Shown: positions 44,399 through 54,451, counted from the first letter of the stretch. The stretch: DNA of 64,000 nucleotides from Ensifer adhaerens (GCF_002007205.1 NZ_LAZS01000005.1:124001-188000), one strand, 5' to 3'. The notes: generated by a model not told the origin, from the sequence alone. A program made the numbers and translations.

Positions 44399-44554
44399 TT
44401 CCGCCCGTTGGCTGTCGCAAGTTTCAAATCGATGGATTGACAATAGTGAGGTGCCATCACAAATTCGGCATCCTCGTGGTTTGAGCCGTGCCACCGCTTG
44501 CAATTTGCCACCACATTAGTCCATGCTATAAGCTGGAGAGACAGGGATTCTCGC

Positions 44555-45262
44555 ATGTCGTTTTGGGACAGCCTCCTCAGAATCGTTACCGCCACCGGCA
44601 ATGCACTGGCCGGCGTGGTCGAGGCTGTGCGCACTCTGTTTGAGGGCGACCCGGAGACACGGCGCAAGGTTGCCTTCTCCGTGGCGATGATCGCACTTTC
44701 GGCCAAGATGGCCAAGGCAGACGGCATCGTCAGCGAGGCCGAGGTCGCCGCCTTTCGCGATATCTTCCAGTTTCCGCCCGACCAGGCGCCGAATGTCGCA
44801 CGTCTCTATAACCTCGCGCGCCAGGACGTCGCCGGCTACGAGGCCTATGCCGAGAAGATGGCGTCGCTGTGTTCATCCTGCGAGCACAACTGCCCGATCC
44901 TCGAGGATATCGTCGACGGCCTGTTCCACATCGCCAAGTCCGACGGGGCCGTGCATGAGCGGGAACTCGCCTTCCTGATGCGGGTCGCCGACATCTTCGG
45001 CATGGACGAGGCGCATTTCGAACGGATCATGGCCCGTCATGTGCATGGCGACGGTCGCGACCCCTATCAGGTGCTCGGCGTTTCGCGTAAGGATGATTTC
45101 TCCGACATCCGCAGGCGCTACCGTGTGCTGGTTTCCGAAAACCATCCCGACATGCTGGTCGCGCGCGGCGTACCGCAAGAATTCCACGCGATCGCCAATG
45201 ATCGCATGGCGGCACTGAACGCCGCCTATGAGGCGATCGAGAAAGAACGCCGAGCTGCATGA
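44555..45262 (+). CDS. TerB/DjlA-like co-chaperone with C-terminal J domain
   Basis: This 235-residue protein has a short amphipathic N-terminus, a TerB-like helical domain (about 40-165, SAKMAKADGIVSEAEVAAF and IAKSDGAVHERELAFL) and a C-terminal J domain (about 170-232). The J-domain reads DPYQVLGVSRKDDFSDIRRRY followed by ENHPD, where HPD is the residue triad that stimulates DnaK. This is the DjlA/DjiA layout without the long membrane anchor. The ATG at 44555 follows GGAGAG and AGGGA. The next gene, an amidase, overlaps its end by four bases, so the two are coupled. Confidence 0.88.
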   Translation: MSFWDSLLRIVTATGNALAGVVEAVRTLFEGDPETRRKVAFSVAMIALSAKMAKADGIVSEAEVAAFRDIFQFPPDQAPNVARLYNLARQDVAGYEAYAEKMASLCSSCEHNCPILEDIVDGLFHIAKSDGAVHERELAFLMRVADIFGMDEAHFERIMARHVHGDGRDPYQVLGVSRKDDFSDIRRRYRVLVSENHPDMLVARGVPQEFHAIANDRMAALNAAYEAIEKERRAA

Positions 45263-46023
45263 CTTCGAAGTACTGCGACTATCCGGGGGCCCGCTTCATG
45301 CCGTCGCCCAATTTCGGCGACCGCGTCGGTGAGCGCGCCCCGGATATGATCGTGCTGCACTATACCGGCATGCCGACGGGCGCTTCGGCGCTCGAATGGC
45401 TGTGCCGGGAAGAGAGCCAGGTTTCCAGCCATTATTTCGTGCACGAGGACGGACGCGTCGACCAGCTGGTGCCGGAGGCGCGCCGCGCCTGGCATGCGGG
45501 CAAGAGCTTCTGGAAGGGCGAAACCGACATCAATTCCTGCTCGATCGGCATCGAGATTGCCAATCCGGGCCACCCCGGCGGACTACCGGATTTTCCGGCA
45601 AAGCAGATCGAAGCGGTCGTCGAATTGTGTCGGGACTGTGGCCAGCGCTGGTCGATCGCCCCTGAACGGGTGCTTGCGCACAGCGATATCGCTCCCATTC
45701 GCAAGGTCGACCCGGGAGAAAAATTTCCCTGGCACGTGCTTCACCGCGAAGGGGTCGGACACTGGGTGGAGCCGGCTTCGATCGGCGGCGGGCGCTTCTT
45801 TCAGCGCGGCGACCGCGGCCAGCCGGTCGAGGCCATCCAGTCGATGTTGTCGCTCTATGGTTACGGCCTTGATGTGACTGGTGATTTCTGCGAAAAAACC
45901 GAGGGCGCGGTCGCCGCGTTCCAAAGGCATTTCCGGCAACAGAGGGTGGACGGCATCGCCGACATCTCAACCCTCGATACGCTGCACCGCCTGCTTTCCG
46001 GACTGCCGCAGTTCATCGCCTGA
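45259..46023 (+). CDS. N-acetylmuramoyl-L-alanine amidase (AmpD/AmiD type) with peptidoglycan-binding domain
   Basis: This 254-residue protein has an Amidase_2 domain (about 20-165) and a C-terminal peptidoglycan-binding domain (about 185-250, AIQSMLSLYGYGLDVTGDF). Zinc ligands are expected in MIVLHYTG (His) and RVLAHSDIAP (His), with SSHYFVHEDG between. No signal peptide is seen, so it is probably cytoplasmic and recycles anhydro-muropeptides like AmpD, although the wall-binding domain also fits AmiD. It overlaps the upstream J-domain gene by ATGA. Confidence 0.92.
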   Translation: MTSKYCDYPGARFMPSPNFGDRVGERAPDMIVLHYTGMPTGASALEWLCREESQVSSHYFVHEDGRVDQLVPEARRAWHAGKSFWKGETDINSCSIGIEIANPGHPGGLPDFPAKQIEAVVELCRDCGQRWSIAPERVLAHSDIAPIRKVDPGEKFPWHVLHREGVGHWVEPASIGGGRFFQRGDRGQPVEAIQSMLSLYGYGLDVTGDFCEKTEGAVAAFQRHFRQQRVDGIADISTLDTLHRLLSGLPQFIA

Positions 46024-46246
46024 GGCGGAAGATTATTTCGCCTCTATCCGGGTTCCCGGGACGTTCTTTGCGCATTTTTTTAGCTTTGCCACATGTTTAC
46101 CATGATGCGCCGTTCATTTCCCGATCATTGGAACTGCAGGAGCATCGGGGCGCAAGGCTCACTTCCTGTGAATGAAACGATCGGGAAGTGATGCTCGAAG
46201 CGGGGTGCGCTTCGCTCCATTCCCCAGACCGGAGAATTCAAACTAC

Positions 46247-46774
46247 ATGAGAATTTCGTCTGTTGCTGCGGCGGCGGCATGCCTTGGCATGTTCTTCGCC
46301 GGGATGGGTACGTCGTATGCGGGGAACGTCGACAAGACCATCAAGACCTCATCCATCCCGACCGTCACCCGGACCACAGGCTTTCCGAAACCGGAACTCC
46401 CGCAGAACGTCAAGTACACAGCGCTCATCAAGAGCTACGCCAAGCAGTACGGCGTTCCGGTCGATCTGGCGCACGCGGTCGTCAAGGTCGAGAGCAACTT
46501 CAATGCCAAGGCACGCGGCAGCGCCGGCGAAATCGGCCTGATGCAGATCAAGCCCGCAACGGCGCGCATGATGGGTTATTCCGGTTCCTCCAAGGGTCTC
46601 TACGATCCGGAAACCAACATCAAGTTCGGCATGATGTATCTCGCCAAGGCGCACGATCTGTCCGGCGGTACCACCTGCGGCACCATCCTCAAATACAATG
46701 CCGGCCATGGCGCCAAGCGCATGAACCCGGTTTCCAAGCGCTACTGCGGCAAGGTCCAGGACATCATCGACTGA
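46247..46774 (+). CDS. Small exported SLT-domain lytic transglycosylase
   Basis: This 175-residue protein has a signal peptide (about 1-26) and a single SLT domain. The catalytic Glu is in HAVVKVESNFNAKARGSAGE, followed by IGLMQIKPATARMMGY. It is close in layout to the SLT domain of the larger lipoprotein at 40719-41765 but lacks the linker and lipobox. GGAG stands 13 bases before the ATG, a rather long spacing; an upstream start at 46172 would give an odd leader. It cuts periplasmic glycan strands. Confidence 0.92.
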   Translation: MRISSVAAAAACLGMFFAGMGTSYAGNVDKTIKTSSIPTVTRTTGFPKPELPQNVKYTALIKSYAKQYGVPVDLAHAVVKVESNFNAKARGSAGEIGLMQIKPATARMMGYSGSSKGLYDPETNIKFGMMYLAKAHDLSGGTTCGTILKYNAGHGAKRMNPVSKRYCGKVQDIID

Positions 46775-47000
46775 GCGGTCTGATGTCTGGCGCAGGCGAG
46801 GCTTCGCCCGCGCCGCAAAAGCTTCGTCCGCCTGCGGCCCTTGTGGCCGGGGCGGGTGCTCGAGTCGGACAGGTCTCGCGTTCCGGCACTTGCAGGAAAA
46901 CGGCGCATCCGGCGCGCCGCGGTTGATTTCTTCTGCCGTCACGGTGTCATGTCGGCTTCGGCGTGCTATCTCCGCTGAGCAATTCGGACGGGAGAGGGGC

Positions 47001-48191
47001 ATGTCGGAAAGCTTCGATTTCATTGTCGTCGGCAAGGGCATGATGGGGGCTGCCGCCGCCCGCCACCTGGCCTTGTCAGGCGCGAGCGTCGCGCTTGTCG
47101 GTCCGGATGAGCCGACCGACCGGGCCAGCCATTCCGGCGTCTTTTCCAGCCACTACGACAATGCCCGCATCACCCGCACAATCGACGGCGATCCCGTCTG
47201 GGCGCGGCTCGCCCGGCGCTCGATAGAACGCTACGGCGAGATCGAGCGCGAAAGCGGCATCCCGTTCTATCACGAGGTCGGTTGCCTGATGGCGGGACCG
47301 GCGCCGGGCTCGAGCTACGACTATATCGAGCGGGTGGAAAAAGCGTGCGATGCGCTCGGCGTCGAGGCGCCGCTCTTCGACGGCGAGGCGCTGTCGCGGC
47401 GTTTTCCCTGGTTCCGCTTTCCCGAGGGAACTGCAGGCGTGCATGAGCGTTTCGGGGCCGGCTACGTCAATCCGCGCGCGCTCGTTGCGGCGCAGGTGAT
47501 TTGCGCCGAAAGGGCAGGCGCCAGGATCGTGCGCGAGGAGGTCCGCTCCATCTCGAAGGTTGCAGGCGGCGTGGTCGTCACCACGCTCAACGGCGATCGA
47601 CTGGCAGCGCCGCGGGTTGTCGTCGCCGCCGGTGGTTTTTCGCTGTCCGATACGCTGCTGCCGCGGCCGATCGATTTGACCGTGAAGGCGCGTACGGTGT
47701 TTTTCGCCGAAGTCGCGGAAGGCGATCTGCGCGGTTTCGAGGGCATGCCCTCGCTGATCGGGGCGGCGCCGGAGCAGGAGAAGAGCTATTACCTCCTGCC
47801 GCCCGTCGCCTATGCGGACGGCAAGACCTACATCAAGATCGGCGGCGATCCGACGGACAGGGTCCTCGACGACGAACCGGCGATACGGCACTGGTTCCGT
47901 GGGCCGGGCGGCGCCGCCGCAGCCGAGCATCTGCGCGGGCTGCTTGCCGAAGTGATGCCCGACTTCCAGCCCGTCTCCACCCACTATTCACCCTGCGTCA
48001 CCGCGTTTACCCGGCACGGGCTGCCCTATATCGGCTTTGCCGAGGGCGACCGCATCGCCATTGTCACCGGCGGCAACGGCCAGGCGGCCAAGAGCTCCGA
48101 CGAGATCGGCCGGCTCGGTGCCGTGCTGGTGCTCAATGGCCGGATCGACGAACCTGAATACGACGCGGATTTCTCCGTCGCCTTTCGCTAG
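47001..48191 (+). CDS. FAD-dependent oxidoreductase, DAO family
   Basis: This 396-residue flavoprotein has an N-terminal FAD motif (FIVVGKGMMGAAAARHLALSG, GxGxxG-type with Lys), RASHSGVFSSHYDNARITR as the second FAD-contact block and a C-terminal IVTGGNGQAAKSSDEIG. The layout is that of glycine/sarcosine oxidase-like enzymes that dehydrogenate secondary amines or D-amino acids. GGGAGAGGGG precedes the ATG at 47001. It is alone between a transglycosylase gene and rnpB; the substrate is unknown. Confidence 0.87.
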   Translation: MSESFDFIVVGKGMMGAAAARHLALSGASVALVGPDEPTDRASHSGVFSSHYDNARITRTIDGDPVWARLARRSIERYGEIERESGIPFYHEVGCLMAGPAPGSSYDYIERVEKACDALGVEAPLFDGEALSRRFPWFRFPEGTAGVHERFGAGYVNPRALVAAQVICAERAGARIVREEVRSISKVAGGVVVTTLNGDRLAAPRVVVAAGGFSLSDTLLPRPIDLTVKARTVFFAEVAEGDLRGFEGMPSLIGAAPEQEKSYYLLPPVAYADGKTYIKIGGDPTDRVLDDEPAIRHWFRGPGGAAAAEHLRGLLAEVMPDFQPVSTHYSPCVTAFTRHGLPYIGFAEGDRIAIVTGGNGQAAKSSDEIGRLGAVLVLNGRIDEPEYDADFSVAFR

Positions 48192-48293
48192 GCGAGAGCG
48201 CCATCCATTCCACTTCGGTCGATCTGCTCTGTTGGCGGCCGAAAACGCGCTGCGGTTTTTTCTGGCGCGCGGCGGGGGCTTGGGTTAAGGAGC

Positions 48294-48702
48294 GCCTGCC
48301 AGTTGGCCGGGCAGCCGCGCTCCGCAAGTGCCGAAAGGCCGCGGGGGGAGGAAAGTCCGGGCTCCACGGAAGTACGGTGCCGGATAACGTCCGGCGAGGG
48401 TGACCTCAGGGAAAGTGCCACAGAAAGCAAACCGCTCCGCTTGCGGAGTAAGGGTGAAAGGGTGGGGTAAGAGCCCACCGCGGACATGGCGACATGGACG
48501 GCACGGCAAACCCCACCGGGAGCAAGACCGAATAGGGATGACGCGGGCGCGCAAGCGCCCAGCCTGTTTCCGGGCCAGTCATCCGGGTGGGTTGCAAGAG
48601 GCTGCGTGCAAGCGCAGTCCCAGATGAATGGCTGCCACGTTCCGTTGCCCTCGGGTGACGGGGCCATACAGAACCCGGCTTACAGGCCAACTGGCGATTT
48701 TT
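48294..48702 (+). ncRNA. rnpB: RNase P RNA (M1 RNA, type A)
   Basis: This is the catalytic RNA that removes 5' leaders from tRNA precursors together with RnpA. P1 forms between GCCAGTTGGCC at 48298-48308 and GGCCAACTGGC at 48685-48695. The universally conserved GAGGAAAGTCCGGGCTCC follows near 48347. CACAGAAAGCAAACCGC, the loop AAGAGGCTG-like CAAGAGGCTGCGTGCAAG and the 3' ACAGAACCCGGCTTACAGG are also present. A short T-run after P1 marks the end. The exact ends are uncertain by a few bases. It precedes the cell-wall cluster by about 600 bases. Confidence 0.96.
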
Positions 48703-49091
48703 CCTCCTTCTCCGACGGTGCAGACATGAGCTGCGGGTCCGATCCAATGCGGCAGTGGGTGGATTGCCCAGGGGAATGCCGTCGTCTGCTCGCGGCCGGA
48801 ACTGCGCCCGGATCCCTGTAATTGTCTGTTTGCTTCGTCCTGATTTTGGCCCCGTGCGCCGCTGCGGCGCCAGCTGCAGACGCGGCCGTTTTCTTCGTCG
48901 GACGGTTTGTTCCGCCCCCTGGGCGGTGCGCAGGTTCCTTATTTCCGCGCTTTTTCTCACATTCTGATTTTTCAACGATTTGAAGCTGTTCCGCCGTCGC
49001 ATTCGCGGACAGTGGGGGTCTCTTCGTAACCCTTCGTTAAACTTAACAACCTATCAATATTTGATCAGCCCGACGGCTGTTTACGATCCAA
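48703..49091. other. Intergenic stretch between rnpB and the MraZ operator
   Basis: No gene is supported. A single near-consensus CtrA-type site, GTAA-N7-TTAA, lies at 49026-49040, about 50 bases before the MraZ boxes; the motif is too short to assert binding. Confidence 0.45.
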
Positions 49092-49092
49092 T

Positions 49093-49126
49093 CCCATTGA
49101 CGCCCATATGGTCCCATGATATCCCA
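49093..49126 (+). promoter_or_regulatory. Four MraZ boxes at exact 10-bp spacing
   Basis: CCCA occurs at 49093, 49103, 49113 and 49123, each within TCCCAT or GCCCAT. On the minus strand this is TGGG-N6 four times, the layout known for MraZ binding (TGGGN repeats every 10 bp). A candidate -35 TTGACG (49097-49102) and -10 TATCCC (49120-49125) with 17 bases between lie inside the array. MraZ binding would therefore block the promoter. The mraZ start is 177 bases further on, implying a long leader. Confidence 0.75.
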
Positions 49127-49302
49127 TAATGGCACTGCGCAGGGGCTGCTTCGCGGCCCGACATCGCAAGATTCCAGTGCCTTCCGGCTTCGGAGGGCGG
49201 TCGGGCATTCCACTGTCCGGCGGGCGTGTCTTGTGTGCGGGGTGACGTGTTCTCGCGGGTCGATGATCGTGGCCCGTCAGTCTTGGGCGGCCGTTTCGCG
49301 TT

Positions 49303-49743
49303 ATGAACCGCTTCTTGTCACATGCCACCAATCGGATCGATGCGAAGGGGCGGGTCTCTGTTCCCTCGGCGTTTCGCTCCGTGCTGTCGGATGGGGGCGT
49401 TCGGGAGCTATACTGTTTTCAGGATTTCGTCTTTCCGGCGATCAGCGTCGGCGGGCCGGAGCTCCTGGATCGGTTCGAGAGGCAGATGGCGGCCGAGGAT
49501 CCTTTTTCCCCGGAGGCCAACGAGATGTCGCTGCTGGTTCACGGCGGTGGGGTCTTCGTGAAGCTCGATCCGGAAGGCCGGTTGATGATGACGGATTTTA
49601 TCCGCGACTTCACCGGGATCTCGACCGACGTGATGTTCGTCGGGCGGGGCGATTATTTTCAGCTCTGGGAGCCGCAGGCCTTTCAAAAGGCGCAGGCGGT
49701 GGCCCGGGAAGGGCGCAAGTCACGGGGGTTGCGTCCAGACTAG
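49303..49743 (+). CDS. mraZ: Transcriptional regulator MraZ
   Basis: This 146-residue protein has two SpoVT/AbrB-like half-domains with the family motifs [14 protein letters not shown] (about 12-25) and [15 protein letters not shown] (about 88-102). It assembles into rings that bind spaced TGGG repeats and repress the division and cell wall operon. The four boxes upstream are its expected operator. It is the first gene of the cluster, 14 bases before rsmH. The second half-motif is less conserved (MMT for VxxP), which is common in the second domain. Confidence 0.96.
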   Translation: MNRFLSHATNRIDAKGRVSVPSAFRSVLSDGGVRELYCFQDFVFPAISVGGPELLDRFERQMAAEDPFSPEANEMSLLVHGGGVFVKLDPEGRLMMTDFIRDFTGISTDVMFVGRGDYFQLWEPQAFQKAQAVAREGRKSRGLRPD

Positions 49744-49757
49744 AATGGAGAGAGGGA

Positions 49758-50783
49758 ATGGTGACGGATCAAGGCGGAGGTATTCCTGAAGCCGAAGGCG
49801 GACCGGTTCGTCACATTCCCGTTCTCTTGCCGGAAGTTCTGGCGGCGCTCGAGCCCGCGCGCGGCAAGGTCATCCTCGACGGCACGTTCGGTGCCGGTGG
49901 CTACAGTTCCGCAATCCTGAAAGCCGGTGCCGATGTGATCGCGCTCGATCGTGATCCGACGGCAATTGCCGCCGGGCAGGCGCAGGTCGCCGAGTGGGGC
50001 GGCCGGCTGAAGCTCATTCATTCGCAGTTTTCCGATCTTGCTGCCCATGCGCCCGAAGGCGGTCTCGACGGTGTCGTGCTCGACATCGGCGTTTCCTCCA
50101 TGCAGATCGACGAGGCCGAGCGGGGCTTCTCTTTCCAGAAGAAGGGGCCGCTCGACATGCGCATGTCGGCGTCGGGTGTTTCGGCCGCCGATGTCGTCAA
50201 TCGCGCCAAGGTCTCCGATCTCATCCGCATCTTCGGCTTTCTCGGCGAAGAAAAGCAGGCGGGCCGCATCGCCCGTGCGATCGAGAAGCGCCGGGCCGAG
50301 CAGCCCTTTGAAACGACCCGCGATCTCGCCGGCCTGATCGAAGTGGTGACGCCGCGCAAGGCGAAGGACAAGATCCATCCCGCCACCCGCGTCTTCCAGG
50401 CGCTGCGCGTCTTCGTCAACGACGAACTCGGCGAACTCGCCCAGGCGCTGTTTGCCGCCGAGCAGGCGCTGAAGCCCGGCGGCCGTCTCGTCGTCGTCTC
50501 CTTCCATTCGCTCGAAGACCGCATCGTCAAAGCCTTCTTCCAGGACCGCTCCGGCAAGGCCGCCGGCTCGCGCCATCTGCCGATGGTCTCTGCGCGCGCG
50601 GCAACCTTCACGCCAGTTGGCAAGCCTATGGTGGCGGCCAGCGAGGAAGAAGCGTCCCTCAATCCGCGCGCCCGCTCCGCCAAGCTGCGCGCCGGCATCC
50701 GCACGCAAGCCGCGTCGCCGGGAAACGATCTGTCCATTTTCAATCTGCCGGAACTGGCAAGCCTTGCACGGCTGGGGGGCTGA
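49758..50783 (+). CDS. rsmH: 16S rRNA (cytosine-1402-N4)-methyltransferase RsmH
   Basis: This 341-residue SAM-dependent enzyme methylates C1402 in the decoding centre of 16S rRNA. The SAM motif is [17 protein letters not shown] (about 38-54), with [10 protein letters not shown] following. The family-specific block [19 protein letters not shown] and the late [11 protein letters not shown] are both present. AGAGGGA stands directly before the ATG. It follows mraZ closely and is followed by ftsL after six bases, the usual order in this cluster. Confidence 0.97.
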   Translation: MVTDQGGGIPEAEGGPVRHIPVLLPEVLAALEPARGKVILDGTFGAGGYSSAILKAGADVIALDRDPTAIAAGQAQVAEWGGRLKLIHSQFSDLAAHAPEGGLDGVVLDIGVSSMQIDEAERGFSFQKKGPLDMRMSASGVSAADVVNRAKVSDLIRIFGFLGEEKQAGRIARAIEKRRAEQPFETTRDLAGLIEVVTPRKAKDKIHPATRVFQALRVFVNDELGELAQALFAAEQALKPGGRLVVVSFHSLEDRIVKAFFQDRSGKAAGSRHLPMVSARAATFTPVGKPMVAASEEEASLNPRARSAKLRAGIRTQAASPGNDLSIFNLPELASLARLGG

Positions 50784-50789
50784 CAAGAC

Positions 50790-51173
50790 ATGCTTCGAAC
50801 GTTCGATATCGTTCTGATCGTCGTCATGACGGCCGCCGCGACCGTCACCTACACGATCAAGCACCGCGCCGAAAACAAGCTTGAGGAAGTCCGCAAGCTC
50901 GATGTCGCGATCAAGCTCGAAGAGGACACGATCGACTTGCTTCGGGCCGACTGGGCACTTCTGACCCAGCCAAACCGGCTGGAGCGCCTCGTCGGCGCCT
51001 TCGGAGTCGATCTGCAGCTCGTGCCGACCCCTTCGACGCAGATCGCCCAGCCGCAGGAACTGCCGATGCTGAAGGCGGACCTGCCTGTGGCGGAGGACAA
51101 GTCGGCAAAGGACGGCGTTGCCGCCATCATCGAAAAGACCGATAACATCGCAACTGGCTCGGTGGCGCGCTGA
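50790..51173 (+). CDS. ftsL: Cell division protein FtsL-like
   Basis: This 127-residue bitopic membrane protein has one N-terminal span (about 4-22), then a leucine-spaced coiled coil (HRAENKLEEVRKLDVAIKLE) and a variable tail. This is the FtsL layout, and its place between rsmH and ftsI supports it, since FtsL sequences themselves are poorly conserved. It would join FtsB and FtsQ at the septum and activate the FtsWI synthase. Its stop overlaps the ftsI start by one base (TGATG). Confidence 0.85.
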   Translation: MLRTFDIVLIVVMTAAATVTYTIKHRAENKLEEVRKLDVAIKLEEDTIDLLRADWALLTQPNRLERLVGAFGVDLQLVPTPSTQIAQPQELPMLKADLPVAEDKSAKDGVAAIIEKTDNIATGSVAR

Positions 51174-52921
51174 TGTCGTTTCTCTCCCGCATCATGGTGT
51201 TGAAAAGCAAGGCGCATTTCTCGGCGGGCGGCAACAACCGGCCGGCCGAAAGCGGCGTCAAGGTCACCTTCCAGGGGACGCGGAAGAAGACCACGAACCA
51301 GGCGAAAAATCGCGTCGCCATCGTGATTGCCAGCTTCGGCATCGTCTATGCCATCATCGGCGGTCGCCTGGTGCAATATGGCATGGCGGCACCCGAAACG
51401 GTTTCCAGCATCGGTCGCGCCGACAACCTGATGGCGTCGCGCCCCGACATTCTCGACCGCAACGGCGAGATTCTTGCGACCGACATCCGCACGGTCTCGC
51501 TCTATGCCGAACCGCACAAGATCGTCGATGCCGACGAGGCTGTCGAGCGGCTGTCGACGGTGCTGCCCGACATCAACGCCCGCGAAATCTACAACAAGCT
51601 GAAGTCGAAATCGCGCTTCCAGTGGCTGCGCCGTCAGCTGACGCCGAAGCAACAGTCGGAGATTCTGGCGCTCGGCATTCCCGGCGTCGGCTTCCGCCCG
51701 GAAAAGCGCCGCTTCTATCCGGGCGGCCACACCGCCGCGCACATCGTCGGCCACGTCAATATCGACAACCGCGGCGTTGCCGGCATGGAGCGCTATATCG
51801 ACAGCCAGGGGCTCGCCGACCTTGCCGCGATCGGCATGACCAGCGACGCCAAGCTCGAGCCGGTCAAGCTTTCGATCGACGTGCGCGTGCAGAACATCGT
51901 GCGCGACGTTATCGACTCCGGCATGAAGAACTACCAGGCGCTCGCCGCCGGCGCCGTCGTGCTCGACGTCAACACCGGCGAAGTGCTGGCGATGGCGTCG
52001 GTGCCCGACTACGACCCGAACAAGCCGGCCGAGGGCGCGGAAGAGGGCTGGATGAACCGCATGTCGAACGGCACGTTCGAAATGGGCTCCACCTTCAAGA
52101 CCTTCACCATCGCCATGGGGCTCGATTCCGGCAAGGTGACGCTCAACGACAGTTTCGACGCTTCAGCGCCGATCCGCATCGGCGGCTTCACCATCAAGGA
52201 CTTCCACGGCAAGCGCCGCGTGCTGACCGTACCGGAAATCTTCCAGTATTCGTCGAACATCGGCACCGCCAAGATCGCCGACCTCGTCGGCATTCCCGGC
52301 CACAAGGAGTTCCTGACGCGCCTCGGCCTGCTTTCGAAGCTGCCGACGGAACTGCCGGAAGTGAAATCCCCGACGCAGCCGCGCGAATGGAAGAAGATCA
52401 ACTCGGTCACCATCTCCTTCGGCCACGGCGTCTCGACGACGCCGCTGCAGACGGCGGTTGCGGGTGCTGCACTCGTCAACGGCGGCAAGCTGATCGAGCC
52501 GACCTTCCTGCCGCGCACCGAGGAGCAGGCCAACGCAGTCGCCACGCCGGTGGTCAAGAAGAGCACCAGCGACGACATGCGCTTCCTGCTTCGCTGGAAC
52601 GGCATTGCCGGCTCCGGCAAACGCGCGCTGGTTCCGGGCTTCAACGTCGGCGGCAAGACCGGCACGGCCGACAAGGTGGTCAACGGCCGCTATGCCAGCG
52701 ACCAGAACTTCAACGCCTTCCTCGCGGCCTTCCCGATCGACAACCCGAAATACATCGTGCTGACCTTCATCGACGCGCCGAAGACGGGCGAGGGTGGCGG
52801 GCGCACCGCAGGCTCGAACGCCGCTCCCATGGTTCGCGACATCATCAGCCGCTCCGCGCCGCTGCTCGGTGTCGAACCAAAGTTTGGAGAAGACGGTTCT
52901 GCCTTGCTTGTGTCTTATTAG
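51173..52921 (+). CDS. ftsI: Septal peptidoglycan transpeptidase FtsI (PBP3)
   Basis: This 582-residue class B penicillin-binding protein has a polar N-terminus of about 45 residues, one membrane span (about 48-65), a pedestal domain (about 80-230) and the transpeptidase domain. Active-site motifs are SxxK in MGSTFKTF, SxN in YSSNIGTAK and KTG in GGKTGTADK. It crosslinks septal peptidoglycan with FtsW. The cytoplasmic tail is longer than in E. coli. The gene is coupled to ftsL by a one-base overlap. Confidence 0.96.
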   Translation: MSFLSRIMVLKSKAHFSAGGNNRPAESGVKVTFQGTRKKTTNQAKNRVAIVIASFGIVYAIIGGRLVQYGMAAPETVSSIGRADNLMASRPDILDRNGEILATDIRTVSLYAEPHKIVDADEAVERLSTVLPDINAREIYNKLKSKSRFQWLRRQLTPKQQSEILALGIPGVGFRPEKRRFYPGGHTAAHIVGHVNIDNRGVAGMERYIDSQGLADLAAIGMTSDAKLEPVKLSIDVRVQNIVRDVIDSGMKNYQALAAGAVVLDVNTGEVLAMASVPDYDPNKPAEGAEEGWMNRMSNGTFEMGSTFKTFTIAMGLDSGKVTLNDSFDASAPIRIGGFTIKDFHGKRRVLTVPEIFQYSSNIGTAKIADLVGIPGHKEFLTRLGLLSKLPTELPEVKSPTQPREWKKINSVTISFGHGVSTTPLQTAVAGAALVNGGKLIEPTFLPRTEEQANAVATPVVKKSTSDDMRFLLRWNGIAGSGKRALVPGFNVGGKTGTADKVVNGRYASDQNFNAFLAAFPIDNPKYIVLTFIDAPKTGEGGGRTAGSNAAPMVRDIISRSAPLLGVEPKFGEDGSALLVSY

Positions 52922-52987
52922 ACATGAAATGAGAAAGCGGACGATTCGCGATTCTTGCGGATCGAAATCGATGCGAGACGTGCGTTC

Positions 52988-54451
52988 ATGAAGATCAAAG
53001 ACCTGGCGGGATCGAACTTCCCGGAACTTTCGGCGCAACTGAGCGGCGCTGCCGCCGAAATCGACGTTGCCGGACTGACAGCCGATAGCCGGCAGGTTCA
53101 GCCAGGGGATCTCTTCGTCGCCGTTTCCGGCAGCAAGGCCAATGGCAACGCCTATGTCGCCGACGCGCTGAAGCGCGGCGCGGTCGCCGTCGTCACCGAA
53201 ACGGGATCAGATGTGGACGCCTCGGCCGCGCCGGTCCTGAAGCTTTCCGAACCCCGCGCCTTTCTCGCACGCGCTGCCGCGGCCTTCTATGGCCACCAGC
53301 CCGAAACCATGGTTGCCGTCACGGGCACCGCCGGCAAGACCTCGGTCGCCTCGTTCACCCGCCAGATCTGGGCGCATTCCGGTTTCGCTGCCGCGATGAT
53401 CGGCACGACCGGCGTCGTTGCCCCCGGGCGCAACGATTATGGCTCGCTGACGACGCCCGATCCGGTGTCGTTGCACAAGTTGCTCGCTGAACTCACTGAC
53501 GCCGGCGTGACCCATGCGGCGATGGAGGCCTCCAGCCACGGCCTCGACCAGAGCCGGCTTGACGGCGTGCGCCTGTCGGCTGCCGCCTTCACCAATCTCG
53601 GCCGGGACCACATGGACTACCACCCGACGGTCGAGCACTACATGGCCTCCAAGATGCGGCTGTTCGATGCGCTCCTGCCGAAGGGCGCGCCGGCGGTGAT
53701 CTTTGCCGACGACCAGTGGTCGGAGCAGGCGATCGCCGCTGCCCGCAAGGCGAAACTCGACGTGCGCACCGTCGGCCGCAAGGGCGACTACATCTCGCTG
53801 AAGCGGGTCGAGCACTTCCGCCACAAGCAGTCGGCCGAAGTGCATGTCGGCGACGACATCTTCGAAATCCACATTCCGCTCGCCGGCGATTTCCAGGTGG
53901 CGAATGCGCTGGTCGCGGCGGGGCTTGCGATGTCGACCGGCATCAGCGCCAAGGCTGCCTTCTCGGCGCTTGAAAAGCTGCAGGGCGCCTCCGGTCGCCT
54001 CGAACTGGTCGGCCAGACCAGGGACGGCGCGCTCGCCTATGTCGATTACGCCCACAAGCCGGATGCGCTCGAAAACGTGCTCGCCTCGGTGCGCCCGTTT
54101 ACGACCGGCCGGGTCGTCGTGGTCTTCGGCTGCGGCGGCGACCGCGACAAGGGCAAGCGCCCGATCATGGGCGAGATCGCCACCCGGCTCGCCGACGTGA
54201 CGATCGTGACCGACGACAATCCGCGCTCGGAAGTGCCCGAGGTGATCCGCGCCGAGATCATGACCGCTGCCAAGGGCGCGATCGAGATCGGCGACCGCGC
54301 CCAGGCGATCCGCACGGCCGTCGGCATGCTGAAGACCGGCGATACGCTGATCGTCGCCGGCAAGGGGCACGAGGAGGGGCAGACCATCGGCTCCGTGACG
54401 CTGCCCTTCTCGGATCATGCGGAGGTCCGCAAGGCATTGGGAGGCTTGTGA
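52988..54451 (+). CDS. murE: UDP-MurNAc-tripeptide synthetase MurE (meso-diaminopimelate adding)
   Basis: This 487-residue Mur ligase adds meso-diaminopimelate to UDP-MurNAc-L-Ala-D-Glu in the cytoplasm. The ATP loop is VTGTAGKTS at 111-119 (Ala where most have Asn). TDDNPRSE near residue 410 is the DNPR motif that selects meso-Dap over lysine. The catalytic [10 protein letters not shown] block is intact. The ATG at 52988 has only a weak ribosome site and lies 66 bases after ftsI. It ends two bases before the murF start. Confidence 0.96.
   Translation: MKIKDLAGSNFPELSAQLSGAAAEIDVAGLTADSRQVQPGDLFVAVSGSKANGNAYVADALKRGAVAVVTETGSDVDASAAPVLKLSEPRAFLARAAAAFYGHQPETMVAVTGTAGKTSVASFTRQIWAHSGFAAAMIGTTGVVAPGRNDYGSLTTPDPVSLHKLLAELTDAGVTHAAMEASSHGLDQSRLDGVRLSAAAFTNLGRDHMDYHPTVEHYMASKMRLFDALLPKGAPAVIFADDQWSEQAIAAARKAKLDVRTVGRKGDYISLKRVEHFRHKQSAEVHVGDDIFEIHIPLAGDFQVANALVAAGLAMSTGISAKAAFSALEKLQGASGRLELVGQTRDGALAYVDYAHKPDALENVLASVRPFTTGRVVVVFGCGGDRDKGKRPIMGEIATRLADVTIVTDDNPRSEVPEVIRAEIMTAAKGAIEIGDRAQAIRTAVGMLKTGDTLIVAGKGHEEGQTIGSVTLPFSDHAEVRKALGGL

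Larger units (their letters stand above)
43875..44554. other. 680-base region between pfp and the DnaJ-type gene
   Basis: It holds two identical 21-base direct repeats, a small minus-strand frame with a strong ribosome site (43937-44158) and a 10-bp palindrome (44377-44398). No known RNA family was recognised. The length is unusual for this gene-dense window. Confidence 0.5.
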
